A stretch of 13,347 bases of DNA from CAZFDT01 sp964518335 (GTDB lineage Bacteria > Planctomycetota > Phycisphaerae > Phycisphaerales > Phycisphaeraceae): the NCBI GenBank assembly GCA_964518335.1, contig CAZFDT010000114.1:1-13347 (forward strand). The letters are read 5' to 3'. Of this stretch, positions 12,720 through 13,347 are shown piece after piece. How positions within the stretch are numbered: position 1 is the first letter of the stretch; each line of letters opens with the position of its first letter. The position numbers and the translations under genes were made by a program. Under the pieces are notes generated by a model, which was not told where the DNA came from, searched no databases, and saw only the letters and a program-made list of their open reading frames with translations.

Positions 12720-13347
12720 CAGGGTGAAGACATTTACATCCGATCGCCTCCGGTGAGAGTGCGGATGAGGTAGACGTCGTCGAGGCTGCAGAGGAATCGG
12801 CGTGTTTTGAGGCTGGTGCGTTTGGCCTTGAGCGGGGTGCTGGCCTTGGGTGTCGCGCGTTTGACCAGGCCCAGGACGTAGCGTTTGATGGCGGCGAGGT
12901 TGGCTGGGCCGTGGTCTTTGCGGACGCGGGCTGCGTCGTCGGCGAAGCTCACATCCAGGCACCAGTGAAGTTGGTTCTCCACCGACCAGTGGCCGCGGAC
13001 CAGTTCGCCCAGGTGTGCGGCACCGCAGCGGCGAGGGTCGAGGCTGGTCAGGTAGTAGCGACGTTGGACCGAGGGTTTGCCGGTGGCGAAGTCGAGTCGT
13101 CGGCCTTCGACGCAGACGATGCCGTGCAGGTCCTGCCAGTCCGGGTGCCGCCGACGCAGCCAACTCACGTCACCGCTGGCCCAGACGGTGCGTTCATCCA
13201 GCCGACCGTGGCCGCTGTCCGGCTCCATGACGTGGGTGAGCAGTTGCTCATCGTCTTGCTCGGCGGCGGCGTCGAAGAACAGCTTGATGTCCTCATGCAG
13301 CGTCTTTTGATTGTCTTTGACCGCCAGCAGGTAATGCGCCTCGGCGG
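12720..13347 (-). mobile_element. ISAs1-family insertion sequence (right copy, truncated by window end)
   Basis: The element's terminal repeat CAGGGTGAAGACATTTAC occupies 12720-12737 and the transposase gene fills the rest to the window end. Its last 54 bp equal the reverse complement of bases 1-54, so the two copies are recent, near-identical and oppositely oriented with their 3' ends facing each other. The left end and any outer target duplication lie beyond 13347. Confidence 0.9.
12734..13347 (-). CDS. ISAs1-family DDE transposase (5' end outside window)
   Basis: The frame is open from the window edge through about 203 codons to TAA (12736-12734). The readable part starts AEAHYLLAVKDNQKTLHEDI, the typical ISAs1 'LxxKxNQxxLHEDI' segment, and continues with RGHWSVENQLHWCLDVSF, whose glutamate (codon 12979-12977) is the likely third DDE residue, then a basic C-terminus ending YLIRTLTGGDRM. 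The first internal ATG at 13228 is not the true start, because homology continues upstream of it. The protein would cut and join IS ends, and probably also those of the MITE-like element at 65-229. The stop codon lies within the terminal inverted repeat. No frameshift is visible in the part present. Confidence 0.93.
   Translation of the reverse strand, partial: AEAHYLLAVKDNQKTLHEDIKLFFDAAAEQDDEQLLTHVMEPDSGHGRLDERTVWASGDVSWLRRRHPDWQDLHGIVCVEGRRLDFATGKPSVQRRYYLTSLDPRRCGAAHLGELVRGHWSVENQLHWCLDVSFADDAARVRKDHGPANLAAIKRYVLGLVKRATPKASTPLKAKRTSLKTRRFLCSLDDVYLIRTLTGGDRM

Overview
The window is a GC-rich stretch of bacterial chromosome. The gene mix (a DUF115/Maf-type glycosyltransferase beside a nucleotidyltransferase-SPASM protein, an HDOD protein, a GT-C membrane glycosyltransferase, a cytosolic GH39-like hydrolase, a membrane-anchored GDPD and ISAs1-family transposases) would fit Planctomycetota or a similar high-GC, Gram-negative-type lineage. 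That placement is an inference from gene content; no rRNA or ribosomal marker is present.

Left edge (1-405): the last 12 codons and terminal inverted repeat of an ISAs1-family insertion sequence (+ strand) end at base 54. Ten bases later lies a 165-bp MITE-like element (65-229) with the same terminal repeats, flanked by a perfect 10-bp target duplication. Next come a near-consensus sigma70-type promoter (248-276) and, only 26 bp further on, an intrinsic terminator (302-336). These precede a seven-TM glycerophosphodiester phosphodiesterase gene (406-2232, +).

Middle (2272-6256): on the minus strand, a GH39-like glycoside hydrolase (3630..2272) lies downstream of a GT-C family membrane glycosyltransferase (5373..3799). 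A four-TM protein of unknown function (5612-6256, +) is divergent from the glycosyltransferase.

Right-centre (6299-12148, all minus strand, read right to left): a DUF115/Maf-type glycosyltransferase (12148..10241); a 120-bp REP/BIME-like palindromic repeat; a nucleotidyltransferase-like/SPASM fusion (10105..8552); an NMT1/THI5-like binding lipoprotein (8507..7500); and an HDOD protein (7343..6414) followed by an intrinsic terminator. In the fusion protein the radical-SAM motif position is intact, but all three iron-sulfur cysteines are replaced. Maf proteins transfer CMP-activated nonulosonic acids to flagellin, so a cytidylyltransferase-like/SPASM neighbour suggests a surface or flagellar glycosylation module. 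This is the most promising biology in the window.

Right edge (12243-13347): a small two-TM Cys-rich protein with its own candidate promoter, then a second ISAs1-family copy on the minus strand, cut by the window end. Its last 54 bp are identical to the left copy, so about 12.7 kb of host genes lie between inverted IS copies. There are no tRNA, rRNA or CRISPR features. Most other long open frames are antisense or out-of-frame shadows produced by the high GC content.
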